From positions 466,501-530,500 of the forward strand of contig JAOANU010000011.1 in assembly GCA_034387635.1 (NCBI GenBank): 64,000 bases of DNA. Reading direction: 5' to 3'. The stretch is from Rhodosporidiobolus odoratus. Its lineage: Eukaryota; Basidiomycota; Microbotryomycetes; Sporidiobolales; Sporidiobolaceae. The notes beneath the pieces were generated by a model. That model searched no databases and was not told the origin of the DNA. It worked only from the letters and a program-made list of their open reading frames with translations. Made by a program: the position numbers and the translations under genes. Positions 1-11,370 of the stretch are shown piece by piece; position 1 is the stretch's first letter; each line of letters begins with the position of its first letter.

Positions 1-887
1 AACGCATTGATATCGCTACTTTCATGATTACTCGGTCCATTGAGGGCAATGATGATACTGCCGAGAATGCAGAGTCCGGATCCGATCCAGCCAAAGGTAG
101 TGAGTCGTTCTTTGAGGATCAAGTGGGCGAGGGCACCCGAGGTGACGACGGCTATTGAGCCCATAGGGGTGACCTACATACGCAACCAGTCAATGAAGGG
201 AAGTGGGGAACCAGAAGTAGACGACGTACGAGGATAGCGTCTGCGAAAGAGTAGGCGATGAGGTTGCACACCTCGCCCAGAATCATGATGATCTAGGCAC
301 GTTCAAGGAGAGTCAGGCTGTGGTCCCACGTTGAGAGGGAAGAAAAGGCAGCAGACCATGCCTGTCCACCACTGCGCAAAGACACGATGCTCAGTAACAG
401 CTCTGAATACGAGAGGAGAGCAGGCGTGCGCACCATGGGGCTTTTGAGGTAGGGATGCCCTTCTCCTGCCGCATTTCCCGCTTTCTTCGTCGCTGCCAGC
501 AAACCCTGCAATGCCAAGCGAGCCATCGCCGTCAGTACGCATTCCAAGCAAGCTCTACACAGCATCCAGTGGCTCCCGGAACTTGCTGGACCTCCTCTCT
601 ACACGGAAAGGATAGGAAAAGACGCTTACCTTTTTCTTGAAGATGAAACTGCCTCCAATCAACAGCCCACTCGTGACAGCCAAAGCAATCCCAATAGCCT
701 TGTACGAGGCAGGCTGCGCTGCCGTAGAAGACACAGCTGATGCCGATGCCGACGCCGATGCAGATGCAGAGGCGGTCATTGAAGCGGCGGAAGAAAGGGC
801 TGCAGTCGCGGATTCGAGAGCTGAAGTTGCGGATTCGAGGAGAGAGGTTGCGGATGCTAGAGGGTCGTCTGAGAGAGGGGTGGACAT
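1..887 (-). CDS. NIPA-type magnesium transporter, 3' end cut by window
   Basis: Membrane transporter of the NIPA family (Mg2+ transport in endosomes and plasma membrane; DMT superfamily). Exon 1 (887 to 630) begins MSTPLSDD. After a Ser/Ala-rich segment with an alternating SA run it reads into a hydrophobic helix, IALAVTSGLLIGGSFIFKKK, the N-terminal NIPA signature. The donor GTAAGC follows directly. Later exons give GLLAATKKAGNAAGEGHPYLKSP, WWTGM, ILGEVCNLIAYSFADAI and TSGALAHLILKERLTTFGWIG, in the family order. At least four short introns are visible. The C-terminal half lies beyond position 1. I chose the ATG at 887 because the longer upstream frame adds no conserved sequence. The Ser/Ala stretch before the first helix is longer than I expect for the family. 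Family identity is firm; the substrate is inferred from the family. Confidence 0.85.
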
Positions 888-1707
888 GATAGCAGTACGT
901 CGGAGGTGGTCCGAGGAACGGAATGAGTGGGGTGGGGTGGTTGAAAATCCAATCGAGCAGGGCACCGGCGGAGTGTGCGGGATGAGCTGGTGCCAGCGAG
1001 TGATGGGTTCAAATCGAGTGGTACTGGTCGACTACGTCTGGTGAGGTTGTCCGCTTGATTTTCTCGGGAGCAGTTGTGAGGAGCGACGACTTGACGAGGC
1101 TGAGTACGAGAGAGAGAGGCCTCGGAGTGAGCGAGAGAGGGGAGTGTAGGTGATGCGCTAGAAGCTCTGCCGTGTCGTAGTTTTTCAGCGAGCAGAGCAC
1201 CAACAGACGACAAAGACGCAGCTCCTCTCTGCTCCGTCGGAGTCCCTCTTGCACCGCCTGCCTGTCAACTGCGCACCCACCTCCTCCACATCTCCTACCT
1301 GAGTGCCATGAATGAGACGAAAACGGACCGCGCGTCTGTAGATTTTGCACCCTCCTCAAAATGGTATATTTCTACACGCACACAAAAAACGAAAGAGAGA
1401 AAGAAAAAAAAAAGGCCAGACGGCAACGAGCGAGAATCCAAAAGAAAGGGGGATACAGCGCACGCGTACAAACAACAAGCAATGGGGACCGAGACCGCAT
1501 TGTTCCTTCTCTGGACAGCCGGATAAGAGAGGAACGGGGAGGGCATGGACAGAGGAAGAGGGAGGAGAAAAAGTCTGTTGGGGGGAATCGTTTGCGAGGT
1601 TTGCGACGAGAACGGGGGGTATCGTTGCGTGCTGATAAACGGAAGGGAAACCGAGAGTATAGTCGTGAGAGGAGACAGAGAGAGAGGGAAGGGGAGGTAG
1701 AGTCGGG
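888..1707. other. Intergenic, no gene seen
   Basis: Lies between the 5' end of the NIPA gene and the 3' end of the Crz1 gene, both on the minus strand. It holds an A-rich purine tract at about 1376-1416 and a G/A-rich stretch at about 1540-1705, so the minus strand is pyrimidine-rich there. No open frame in it has recognisable protein features. It probably contains the NIPA promoter and the CRZ1 3' UTR. Confidence 0.5.
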
Positions 1708-4700
1708 TTAAAGAATAACCGAGCCTTTTTCGTCGAAAGTGTGGCCTTCAGCCTCGAGCTGTCGGACACAGGTCTGTCCGACTTCGGAGCGGTCTACAGC
1801 GATACAAGCTTGATCAGTAACCGGAGCGAAGTAGAGACAGTGGAAGGACGCACGGTGACGGTGCAACGCATCCAACCTGACAAAGTCCCTCTTGCAGGGT
1901 GAACAGTGATACTTCCGAACGCCGAGATGAAGGAGTTCGTGGCGCTTGCAGTCGTGAGCGCGGGCAAAAGCCTGGTAAAGTCAACGAGGAGGAATCAGCA
2001 AAGAGTGTATGGCAGGTGACGATGGGAAGAAAGCGCACCTTGTCGCAACCATCGTACGAGCATTTGTAAGGCTTCTCGTTGCGATGAGCGCGTTGGTGAC
2101 CTGCGAGACAGCGGGACGAAATAAGTCAGCATGGTGAAGCAAACAAGGAGCAGAAAGGTAGAGAGAACGTGCCTCTCAAGTTATACCTCCTAGTAAACGT
2201 CTCGCCACACAACTCACACACAAACTTAGCCACAGCATCCTTATTCCTCCTCCGTTTCGCCGCCTCGATCGTAGCCTGAGTCGTCTTACTCTCCTTCGAA
2301 AACTCTTCTCCACTCCCCTCTTCATCTCCTCCCATCTTTCCTCCCAACCCACCGCCAGAGCCCCCCGACACCGAAGCGCGTTTCTTCCCCTTGGAAGATT
2401 TTGACAAACGAGGTTTCCGATCCTCGACTCCATCATAATAAGGCGACGCGTAATCGCTCCCGCCACCTCCACCACCATCCACACTCCCCTCCGCACCATC
2501 CTCAGCCATAAACCCTCCAATACCTGGACTAGCTCCGCCCAAGAAGCCCGTCTCGCTCCCACTCCTGCTTCCCGGACTACCTCCGTGACTCATGCCCGCT
2601 GTCATGGGCGGGGAAGGGAGTCCGACTAACCCCCCACCGGCGGGGACGGGCGAATGGTAGACGTAGGGTGTTCGTTGAGGGCCGTAAGCGCTCCCAGGAC
2701 CTGAAGGGGGAAGTGGTGGGAGGGCGGCGGCGGCTCCGGCCGCAGCAGAGGGAGGGAGAGGGTAAGTCGGCGGAGAAGGGTTTGCTTGAGGATGGGCGTG
2801 GGCATGGGCGTGGTGAGGGAGGGGTGAACCGTGGCCCGAGTGAGAGTAGGCGGAACCCCCGGCGGAGGAAGAGATGGAGCCGCGTTGATGGGCAAGGGCG
2901 GCAGCGGCGGCGGATGCGGGCAGGGAAGAAGAAAGAGGGTAGTAGTTGGCGTATTGCTGGTGGAGGGCGGACTGATGAGGATGTGGATGAGGAGCGGGGT
3001 AAGACGGATGCAGCTGAGGCTGGTAGGGGTTGTAGCCGCCGCTTTGTGAAGCGGACGCGGCGAGATACTGGGCTGCAGAGGCGGTTGAGGGATCGGAAGA
3101 GAGGTAAGAGGCGGGTACGAGGACGGGTTGGCCGTTGGCGAGGTAACCGGTGACGAGCGATTGTGAGGGGTGTGAAGGGTAGGAAGACTGCTGAAGTGCG
3201 GGAGAGGGCGGCGCATGATGTTGTTGAGCTTCTCCTCTCACTTGAGGAGGGATCGAATGCTCCGCGGACCCGTCGGCAGTGCTTCCGAGAAGTGGATTGT
3301 GCGGGTACGAAGACGAGGTCGGCGAGAAGAGGTGGGAGAAGTCGTCCGACTTGGCGCTACGTCGATGGCCAAGACCCTGAGCTTTCGCCCCGCGACGTTG
3401 AGAACCCGGCACGTCGAGAAACGCCGCTTCGTGGTAACCTGGTCCTCCCGCGCCCTGTCGAGGACGGCTCAGAGATGGCCTGTGAGGACGACTCACCTCG
3501 TGCTGCAGCTGCTCGTTCTCGATGTTAAGTGACGACAGTTGGGGAGTTGCCGTCGTGTACGCCGAAGGTGCCGACGGAGGACGCCAAACTCCGACGCTAG
3601 CGTCGAAACCCATCTGCGAGGGGTGCAGTGGTGGTTGCGTCTGCTGCTGAGCGAACGAGGGAAGGTAGCGCTGGGCGAAATCTAATGGGAAAGACTGGGC
3701 AGCGTCGGGAAAGGCCATGATGTCCGTTTCAGACTTTGAGCGCTGTCGGCGAGGCGGGGATAGGGGAGGAGCGAGGGAGTCGAAGGAGCTCTGCTGGGGT
3801 GCAGGCGATGGTTGGCTTTGGTCGAAACCTCCGAAGCCGGCGGAGGACGAACTAGGAGGAAAGGGGTCCGGCTGGGAAGAGGGTGCCGGTACGAACGACT
3901 CGGGCTCGCTCGAAACGATGGTCTGGGTGAACAGCGGCTGCGACGAGGACGGTACGGACGAAGAGGAGGACAAGGGAGGGAGGTTCGGAAAACTTGAAGT
4001 CTGGGAGCCAAAAAACGGGGGTGGCAGCGCAAAAGGAGCGAGAAAAAAGCGTCAGGTCCTTGTCCTCCGCGGAGGATCAACCTAGGCATGTCATGCTGAG
4101 GAGCCTGCTTTGGCGGCATCCCTCTCCGGCGGGCTGCTTGTCCGGCCCAAAGAAATGCAACGACGGCATGAGAACGCCAGAGGCGGTGCCAATCGAACGG
4201 CTCTAAAAGCGGTTTCGAGCGTAAAGCGCGCACACTCGCCTGAAGACGGCGTCGTCCGCACGACCGGGACGTGGGACGAGGAGAAGACGAAGAGCAACGC
4301 ACCGGAGTCTTCGCCGCCCACATTCCCAACACCCTCTCTAGCTCGAGCGTCCCCCGGCCTTTTGGTCGATCCTTGGGCTTGGCCGTCTGCGGCGTCGGTC
4401 CCGTCAACTGTAGCGCTGGTGCAGTCGGAATCTCGAGCGAAAGGACTGGCGCAGGGGAGCCACCGAAATTGGGGACGGCGGACGTCGGAGGAGAGTCGGA
4501 GAGGGTTTCGCCGAAAGTTGATCTGGTCGCACTCTCAGCCGGAGTCGAAGGTCGGGTAGTGCGTAGGTCGCTCGTTGGGGAGGCAGCATAGTTGAGGAAG
4601 GATGAGAAGCCGGACGAGCTGCGTTTGTATCCGAATGGCCGTTGCGTATCCTGCCGTAAGGAATCGCTTCGTCGAGGAAGTGCAATTGTCGCATCTCGAT

Positions 4701-5370
4701 CCACACCCATTGCGCCTCGTCCCGTCGCACCCTGACCGCTGCCAGCTTCTGTTGTCTGCGCCTCGTTCATGCTCACGTCTGCGGTCATGCTACTGGGCAC
4801 GAATTGAAGCGAGTTGCCGGCGAGCAAGGGATCCTGTTGTAGCTGCTCCGGCTGTCCGACAGGGTGATACTGGCCGTGCACTGTATCTTGTCGAGGTTGA
4901 CAGCGCGTGTCGTACGCGTCTGGTTGGCCGAACGACGATGCAATGGACGGGGCGGGCGAGAATGAAGATTGGGGCTGTGCTGCCAAGTCCGAGGCTGAAG
5001 AGGCGTGACTGCCGGCGTACGAAGGGGTGCCAAAGCTGAGATGGTCCTGATTGAACTCGAAGACTGCTCCTTCCAGCTGAACCTGTTGAGAGTGAAGCGG
5101 GAGGTTGGCCGGGAGAAATAGACTTTGCTGGTTGGGTGAGAGGTCGGGCGGGAAGGAGGGAGAGTAGGCAGGGTGAGGGAGTGCTCCAGTTGAGTGTTGT
5201 TCCAGTGGTAAACTAGATGGCAATGTTGGATCGAGAGGAGGAGAGAAAGCGGCTTTGGCGGGTGAGAGAGAGAGACTAGCCGGAGATGATCGACTGTGGT
5301 GTTGTGCGATGGCAGAGGCGTCGTATTGCTTGAGGAGATGCTCGAGGTCTTGTTGCTCTTGCTCTTGCAT
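1708..5370 (-). CDS. CRZ1: Crz1-like C2H2 zinc-finger transcription factor
   Basis: Calcineurin-responsive transcription factor: in fungi Crz1 is dephosphorylated by calcineurin and moves to the nucleus to activate Ca2+ and cell-wall stress genes. I read five exons (5370-4303, 4000-2173, 2100-2039, 1971-1854, 1793-1708) giving 1053 residues. The first 900 or so residues are Ser/Pro/Gln/Ala-rich and disordered, with an SKSETD motif. The C-terminus has two C2H2 fingers (FVCELCGETFTRRYNLRGH.., YKCSYDGCDKAFARAHDCKRH) and a third, irregular one (YHCSPCKRDFVRLDALHRHH) followed by RSEVGQTC, an arrangement typical of Crz1. A PALQLT hexapeptide near residue 330 could be a degenerate calcineurin PxIxIT dock; this is weak. 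The first intron (302 nt) is long for this genome, and the second is GC-AG. The Crz1 assignment rests on the finger block; the disordered part carries no family signal. Confidence 0.8.
2101..2172 (-). other. GC-AG intron inside first zinc finger of CRZ1
   Basis: The exon ends ..AACTTGAGAG and the intron begins GCACGT and ends CTCGCAG (72 nt). Removing it gives RYNLRGHQRAH, the canonical linker and histidine pair of a C2H2 finger. The nearest GT alternative (4 nt downstream) breaks the finger. The intron carries a CTGAC-type branch site near its 3' end. Confidence 0.75.
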
Positions 5371-5708
5371 CCTCTTCAGTAATCAGCGAGGAGGGAGACA
5401 AGGAAGAAGTGGTGGTGGGGAAGTTGAATGGATCAACAGGAGAGGGGACAAATTAGAGTGCACAGCTGATCCGGTGCAAGGTACCGCCGTGTCCGAGCGG
5501 TGAGTAGGCAACAGTGAGGTGGAGAACGAGGCGAGGAAGCAATCGGACGAGGAGGAGGAGCCCCTCGGAGAGGAGCGCTCTTCCGTTTTCTCCTCTTCCA
5601 CACCTTCTTCCTCGGCGTTCTCTCCGTACGGCCGAGTTCTCCTGCCTCTGTGTGCCTAGGATACGTTGCAGAGTGGCTCGATGCTGTAAGCTATAGGTCT
5701 TCCTCACC
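5371..5708. other. Intergenic, CRZ1 leader region
   Basis: Short tandem spacer between the CRZ1 start and the stop of the downstream-coordinate dehydrogenase gene, both on the minus strand. No convincing gene. A small intron-like end, CTGATTACTGAAGAGG, precedes the CRZ1 ATG on the minus strand, so the 5' UTR may be spliced. Confidence 0.4.
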
Positions 5709-7686
5709 TCAATCGAACCGAACTTTGCCCGGGTTCAGCAAATTCAGTGAATCCAAGGCGGTTTTCATCCTCCGCATCAAGCCAAGGGGCTCCTACTGCC
5801 GTAGGTGGAGAAGTCTCACCCGGAATACCCTTCCATAGAATCGCTCGATGCCCGTTCCTGCAAAGTAAAGGAAAGATGAGAAGGTCAGTGATCTTGCTTG
5901 GCCTTGCTGACGTACACTTGTCGCAAGCTCAATAACTCCAGAGAAGGACAGGGAGGGAAGGGACGAACCCGTCTCCGATATGTGCCACAATGGGCGCAAG
6001 CAAGCCGCTCTCTTGCACATGATGTTCAGACGAGGCGACAAGGTCGGTAAGGCAAGAAATGGGGACGCAGACGTCGGTGATCTGGGAGCACGAAACTTCG
6101 GTTGCGAATCCGCGGGTCTTTGCGACGAGAGTGCAAGAAGTGAAAGTCAAGGGGAGGAAAAGCTAGCGATAACGCACAAGCACTCGACAGCCTTCTCCGA
6201 TAAGTAGCTGCTGTGACCAGTACCGAGACTGCAGCATCCACACATTCAGCATGCAGACAGTGCAGAGCCATGTACCAGTGCGGCGTACCTTCCTGGCTTT
6301 CCACAGCTCCTCGTTCTCCTTCTCATCCTTCGCGACCGTCAGTTCCCTTCCTCCGTCCACTCTGACGATCTCAGCCACCCTTCTCAAGGCCACTTCGTTG
6401 ACCACCTGAGTCATCCCGCTGAAATGCATCAGTACCGTCGGTTCTTCGACCAGCTTTTCCGGCAGCAGGTTCGCCAAATTTAACCCTTTGATACTCGTGC
6501 CATTAAGCAGTTCAAGCGAAGTTGGGGTCATGCAAGATGACAGTATAGATGTGACAGTAGAGACAGCTTGCGAGACCGTAGGGAAGGAGGTGAGGGCGAC
6601 CTTGAGCGGCAGGACGGGGGCGAGGCGGATGGTCAGTTCGGTGATGATGCCGAGAGTGCCTTCACTCCCGAGGAACAGACGTAGGGTATCGAAGCCCGTT
6701 GTATCCTTGCCTGTAAATGCGGAATATCAGCGAGACCAACCTGGAAGAGGAGAGGCAGGCAAGTTGAGAGAAAGGACGAACGAGTGCGGTTTGATCCCTT
6801 TGTGCGGAAAACGGTACCATTTAACAATACTACCTCGAGCGAGGTTATCCACTCTACTCTCATCGTACCATATCCGACTGCCAGACAGACGTGGATGTGA
6901 TTACAGTGAGCCAATGCCAATGTAGGAAAGGACGAAGCAAGGTCAGCATTCGTCAAACTTGTCTCCTGCTTAGCGCGAAGAGAATGCACACGCACCAGCG
7001 TTTGTACCACTTCCTCCAACTAAGATCATACCTCCGAACTCGCTCTCCGGCCCAGGATCAACAGGGAAAAACAGCTTGATCCCCCTCGCCTTCAACTTTT
7101 CTGTCAAGCCCTGCCACCCCACACCCGGCTGGACTCTTGCTTGGAAGTCCTGTTCCCATACGTCGAGGATCTTGTTCATTCGGGAAAGAGAAAGGTGAAT
7201 GGTCGGCCGTCTAGGTCGACGAGCGGTTTTCCTTGTAGGGGTTCTTTCCGTGTCGTCCTCCGGTTCAGCTGCGTCTGTCCACTTCTCGCCGGGGCGGGGA
7301 TGACAGCAAGTCGGCATGTGCTGTCCTTCTAAGCTTGTCCGTCCTCCCGTCGTAACGATGAACACCCCGAACTCTCTCTCGATCCTCCCTACCTCGACCA
7401 CCTCCTCCGTTGACAGCGCGTGGATGACCAAATCTGCAGGTGCTGCCGGTAGAAAGGATCTGAAGGAGCTGCCGTGCTTTTCGCGGGTTTCGATGTCTAG
7501 GCACAGTTGCGAAGGGTGGAAGTAGCGTCGAAGGGCGCTGAGAGCGCCGGGCCAGTCGGGTGGCGGGGGAGAGGGCGACGCGAGGTGTCCTTGTACGGCA
7601 TGTAAGCGAGCGGTTGCAGCGACCGTAGTGTGACTGGCGGTTTCCTTCCTTTTCTTGTCCGAAGCGAGAGAGAGAGAGATGTCCAA
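5709..7686 (-). CDS. FAD-linked D-lactate / 2-hydroxyacid dehydrogenase-like protein, possibly degraded
   Basis: FAD-binding (PCMH-type) oxidoreductase of the DLD family, which oxidises D-lactate or D-2-hydroxyacids and is usually mitochondrial. Visible blocks in order: FIVTTGGRTSLEG, a basic insert of about 40 residues, LSRMNKILDV, GTNAVGYGTMRVEW, LEVVLLNGTVFRT, FLGSEGTLGIITE, ITDVCVPIS, APIVAHIGDGN and a C-terminal LMRRMKTALDSLNLLNPGK. Six or more introns split it. Two things are odd. The frame has no ATG before the conserved N-terminus (7686 is a TTG), so the start must lie in an unseen upstream exon or is lost. Between HIGDGN and the C-terminal block only about 8-25 residues can be read where the family has about 60, including its conserved GEHG motif. 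It shares a very short divergent region with the MFS gene at 7898. Confidence 0.7.
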
Positions 7687-7897
7687 GTCCAGAAAGTGAG
7701 TGCTCCGCTTTCTCCGCTGCCCTGGAGTTTTTAGGTCTCTCTTCCCCCCCCCCTTGTCCTTCCCCCTTTGCCGCTGCTACTCTACACTCGACAGTCGCAG
7801 ATCTCGGCGATTCGCTCGTGAACGCTACATCCGTCAGACTTGCGATTAGTCCGCCTTTCCGTCCCCGATCACTGCACTCGCGACCCGCTATCATAGT

Positions 7898-10275
7898 ATG
7901 AGCGTCGACCTCGAGAAGAGTCGGCATAGCAGCGTCACAGATGATACCTCCGTCGCCCCTCAGCACCAGCCGAAACAGGAGGACTCGAGCGGGTTCACGC
8001 CGGAGCAATGGGCTCTCGACAAGGCGGCGGTTCGAAGGTTGGACTGGACTTTGCTGCCGCTGTGCGCGATGATCTACTTGTTGAACTTCCTCGGTATGTT
8101 CTCAATGCTCTTAGACACATCATTGACGCAGAGCTGACTTGAATCTTGATGTAACAGACCGTTCAAACCTGTCTGTCCTTTTTTTCGGCCTTTTCAACCT
8201 CGCTTCTTCTCGCTGACCCTCCTCTTGCCGCTCTTCCTACTGGTTTTTGCAATGCGTACAGCGGAAAGTACGTCTGCATTCTCCTTCCGTATCTGGTCGA
8301 AACAAGCCGATTCTGACCTCACACCTTTCCTGCCCCGTCCTCCCCGCGCAGCGCTAAAATCGCCGGGCTCGCTGTCGACCTGCATCTATCCTCGCACCAA
8401 TACTTGATCGCCGTGACCTGTTCTTATGTGCTGTACATTGCCTTCGAGTTCCCATCAAATCTGCTGCTCAAGCGCGTCGGAGCGAACATTATGATACCGG
8501 CGATGATAACTTCTTGGGGACTTGTCTGCTGTACGTCCTTTTGGCGCATCTAAGCTAGACTCCGTTATCCTCTCGTCTTTCGTTTTCTCTCCCTCCGTTT
8601 TCTCCTCTCCCTTCGTCTTCTCCAACGGCTTACACTCTCCTTCTGATTGCATAGGCTTCACCGGTTTCGTCCAGTCTTATCACGGGCTCGTAGCCGCACG
8701 TCTCATGCTCGGCCTGGCAGAAGGTGAGCTGTCCTTTCAAAACTCTTTGTCAGTTTGCTCACCAACCCTTCTCGCGTACAGGCGGTCTCTTTCCTGGCCT
8801 TGTCCTTTACCTGTCTTGCTTCTATCGACGACGAGAGCTACAGACTCGCATCAGTCTGTTCTTCGCAGCTGCGTCTTTGTCAGGCGCCTTCTCCGGTGCG
8901 CTCTGCTCCCTGACCCCCTAACTTCCAATTCCATATCCCGCTGACAGCACGCAATGCGCAGGTCTACTCGCGGCCGCTATCATCAACCTCGACGGTAAAG
9001 GTGGACAGGAGGGCTGGCGATGGGTAAGTATCTTTTATCACTTCTTCAAAAGTAGTTACTGATCAAGCCTACACGCAGATCTTCTTCATCGAAGGCGGCT
9101 TCACCGTTCTCTTCGGCCTAGCCATTTCCCCTTTCCTCCCTGCTCGCCCTTCGAAGTCTCGCTTCCTCACCCCTGAACAGGCGGCACATATCGAATACCG
9201 CTTAACCCTTGACTCGCCCGCCGGTTCGAGCGGGTTTGACGATGCATTCTCGTGGAAGGAAGTTTGGAATGCAGTACGATCTCCCCATGTCATCTTGCTG
9301 TTCATCGCTTTGTTCTGCAATGGTGCGTCTCTGTTCTACATACTCATACCTATCTTGCTTCATGATACTAATCCCCTACGAAACGACAGGCACCACCCTC
9401 TACGGTTTCTCCTACTTCACCCCGACCGTCATCTCGACATTCGGCTACACCACGGTGCAGACGCAGCTACTGACTGTACCGCCTTACGTCTGCGCCTTCC
9501 TGCTGACGCTTTTTAACGCTTGGTGGTCTGACCGGTACGCACTGCTTCTTGTGTTTCCGTTTCCCTGTTGGCTTTACTCAACATGATCGTTCTGGTAGAT
9601 ATGGCCGTCGCGGTCTCTGCGCCATCTTCACCAGTCTTCTTGCGCTGGTCGGATACATCAGTTCGTTTTTGCTTTCTTCCTGTCATTCAAGTCGGGCTAA
9701 CAATCCCTCGGCAGTGTTCTACAAGTCGACTGTCACCGGCGTTCGCTACCCCGCCCTGTTCCTTGCAATCACTGGTGTCTACTCTACCTCCCCAGCCCTT
9801 GTCACCTGGCGTACGTCCCTCTTCTTACCTCATTCTCGCTGCAGTATTCCGCCGGACTGACCCTTCTGCACCATGTGAAGTGCCGAACAACTCTGCCGGT
9901 CACTACCGAAAAGCCACCGCTGTCGCTCTCGGTTTCATCTCGACCAACTCGGGAGGTATCGCCTCGACCTGGCTCTTCCCGCAAGAGCAATCCCCTCACT
10001 GTCCGTTCCCCTTCCTCCCCTTCCCTCGCTTATCCCTGGCGCGTCCTTGCTCATGAGACTTGCTCGTATCTACAGACTCTACGGCCGGCAAAACCATGAT
10101 CGCCCTGACCGTCATGATCATCGTCTTCTGTGTCATCAACCTCCTCTACCTTAGGCGAGAAAATCGACTCAAAGCTGAACAGCGAGCAGAAGATGAACGA
10201 CTGGGGAAGGGGATTGTGGCGAGCGAGTGGCATGAGAAGGGGGATTGGCACCAGAATTATGTCTATACTTATTAG
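7898..10275 (+). CDS. MFS transporter, allantoate-permease (anion:cation symporter) family
   Basis: Plasma-membrane carrier of the Dal5/Tna1-like ACS branch of the major facilitator superfamily, which imports organic anions such as allantoate, nicotinate or related carboxylates. The spliced product of about 480-500 residues starts MSVDLEKSRH, has a cytoplasmic N-tail, LDWTLLPLCAMIYLLNFLDRSN for helix 1 (typical D-R-x-N), the GLAEGGLFPGLVLYLSCFYRR helix 4-5 motif, then about 12 hydrophobic helices, and ends in a charged tail, HEKGDWHQNYVYTY. Nine or so introns of 45-80 nt have GT..AG ends. The frame is intact throughout. The head-to-head FAD-linked dehydrogenase suggests an organic-acid substrate, but this is inference; the substrate cannot be read from sequence. 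Confidence 0.88.
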
Positions 10276-10560
10276 GGGGCTTGAGGTATTTTTGGGGAGT
10301 ACGAGTCAAACGGGGCCGGCTAACTGCCCTAGGTTTATAGTTGTCGTTCTTGGTGAAGTAATGTTCACTCGAGTATTGTTTTGCAGAATCAGGATTGAGC
10401 CGGTAAGCGAGAGCTCGGGAGCGAAGCTGAAAAAGTCAAGGCAAAGGTGTTCTCCGGGGCAGACTTGAGGACAAGTGGTCCCTGTAGGGCTCCCAGGAAG
10501 AAGAGATGCGAAAGGTTACAACATGGTCACAAAACTGCCTTTCCTATCCTAGTACCGCTT

Positions 10561-11066
10561 TCATCGCCGACTGTCTTCTTCTGACAGGACCTTGATGCCG
10601 CCCCATCCTTCCAGTGGTTCCTCTTTTCGTGCATTCTCTAGCAGATCGGGTAGTCCTTCTACATTCGAGATGGCGCTCTGCAGCGTCCGGAACGGAGGGA
10701 CGGAAGAAAATGGTGAGCAAGAAAAGTCGACGAGGTTCAAGCCTCCCCATCTCGGAGGAATTGCGCACCTTGAGACAGCTCTGATACTCCTTGTAAAACC
10801 CACCACACTTGGTCTCAAGCTCCTGCTTGCTCTGGTCGATGGCAGCGTTTCTTCGTTCCCGCTCTTTTATGCCGGCCGGTGTGTCTGAGGGGTTCGAGAG
10901 CGGCGGAGCGATGAGGAGCAGATAGGACTTGAGCCAGTGATTGAAGCAGGTGTCGTAGTGATGTTTTGGGGCGTTGCAGGCTGAGGAGAGGGAAGATGCC
11001 TGCGAGGATGATGAGGGATGGGGATGAGCACGAGGAGAACGACGTAAATAGGCTTGAGCTCACCAT
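10561..11066 (-). CDS. MDM35: Mdm35/TRIAP1 twin CX9C intermembrane-space protein
   Basis: Partner of Ups1/PRELI lipid-transfer proteins in the mitochondrial intermembrane space, needed for cardiolipin and phosphatidylethanolamine homeostasis. The ATG at 11066 is an exon of its own: ATG is followed at once by a GTGAGC intron, and splicing yields MASSLSSACNAPKHHYD. The 116-residue product has two exact CX9C pairs (C-NAPKHHYDT-C and C-GGFYKEYQS-C), the hallmark of Mia40-imported helical hairpin proteins. After a second intron comes VEGLPDLLENARKEEP, matching the Mdm35 C-terminal helix. The loop between the two cysteine pairs is longer than in yeast Mdm35. It is divergently arranged with the gene at 11371 across about 300 bp. 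Confidence 0.88.
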
Positions 11067-11370
11067 GACCGGATACAACAGCTCTCGTTAAGTCTTCTGG
11101 CGGCGTTTGAATTGACCGGATGCTTGTGTAGTGTTGCAGAACCAACTACCCTGGTCGAGCAACTGATGAGAAAGTCTTTCCTTCGTTGGCTGTTGTCCCT
11201 TCGCGCTACGCCCTATCTGAGTCGTGCATCGGTCTACAGAGCCTCTTGTCCAACGAAGTAGACACTCGCCGAGTACACCTGTGATACAATCGCTCTTTCC
11301 CCACCCTGGTACGCTCACTTCAAGTCCCTCCATCTGGAGTACCCGCTAATACTTAGACCTGCAGACCACC
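11067..11370. promoter_or_regulatory. Divergent intergenic region, MDM35 / gene at 11371
   Basis: A 304-bp spacer between two outward-facing genes, so both promoters must lie here. I saw no clear TATA box or known motif. Confidence 0.4.

Noticed and set aside
2668..3528. Long plus-strand frames opposite CRZ1
   Set aside because: Arg/Gly-rich shadows of the Ser/Pro-rich coding strand.
5371..5720. tRNA-like segment (AATCGAACC)
   Set aside because: The bases belong to the dehydrogenase C-terminus and no cloverleaf forms around them.
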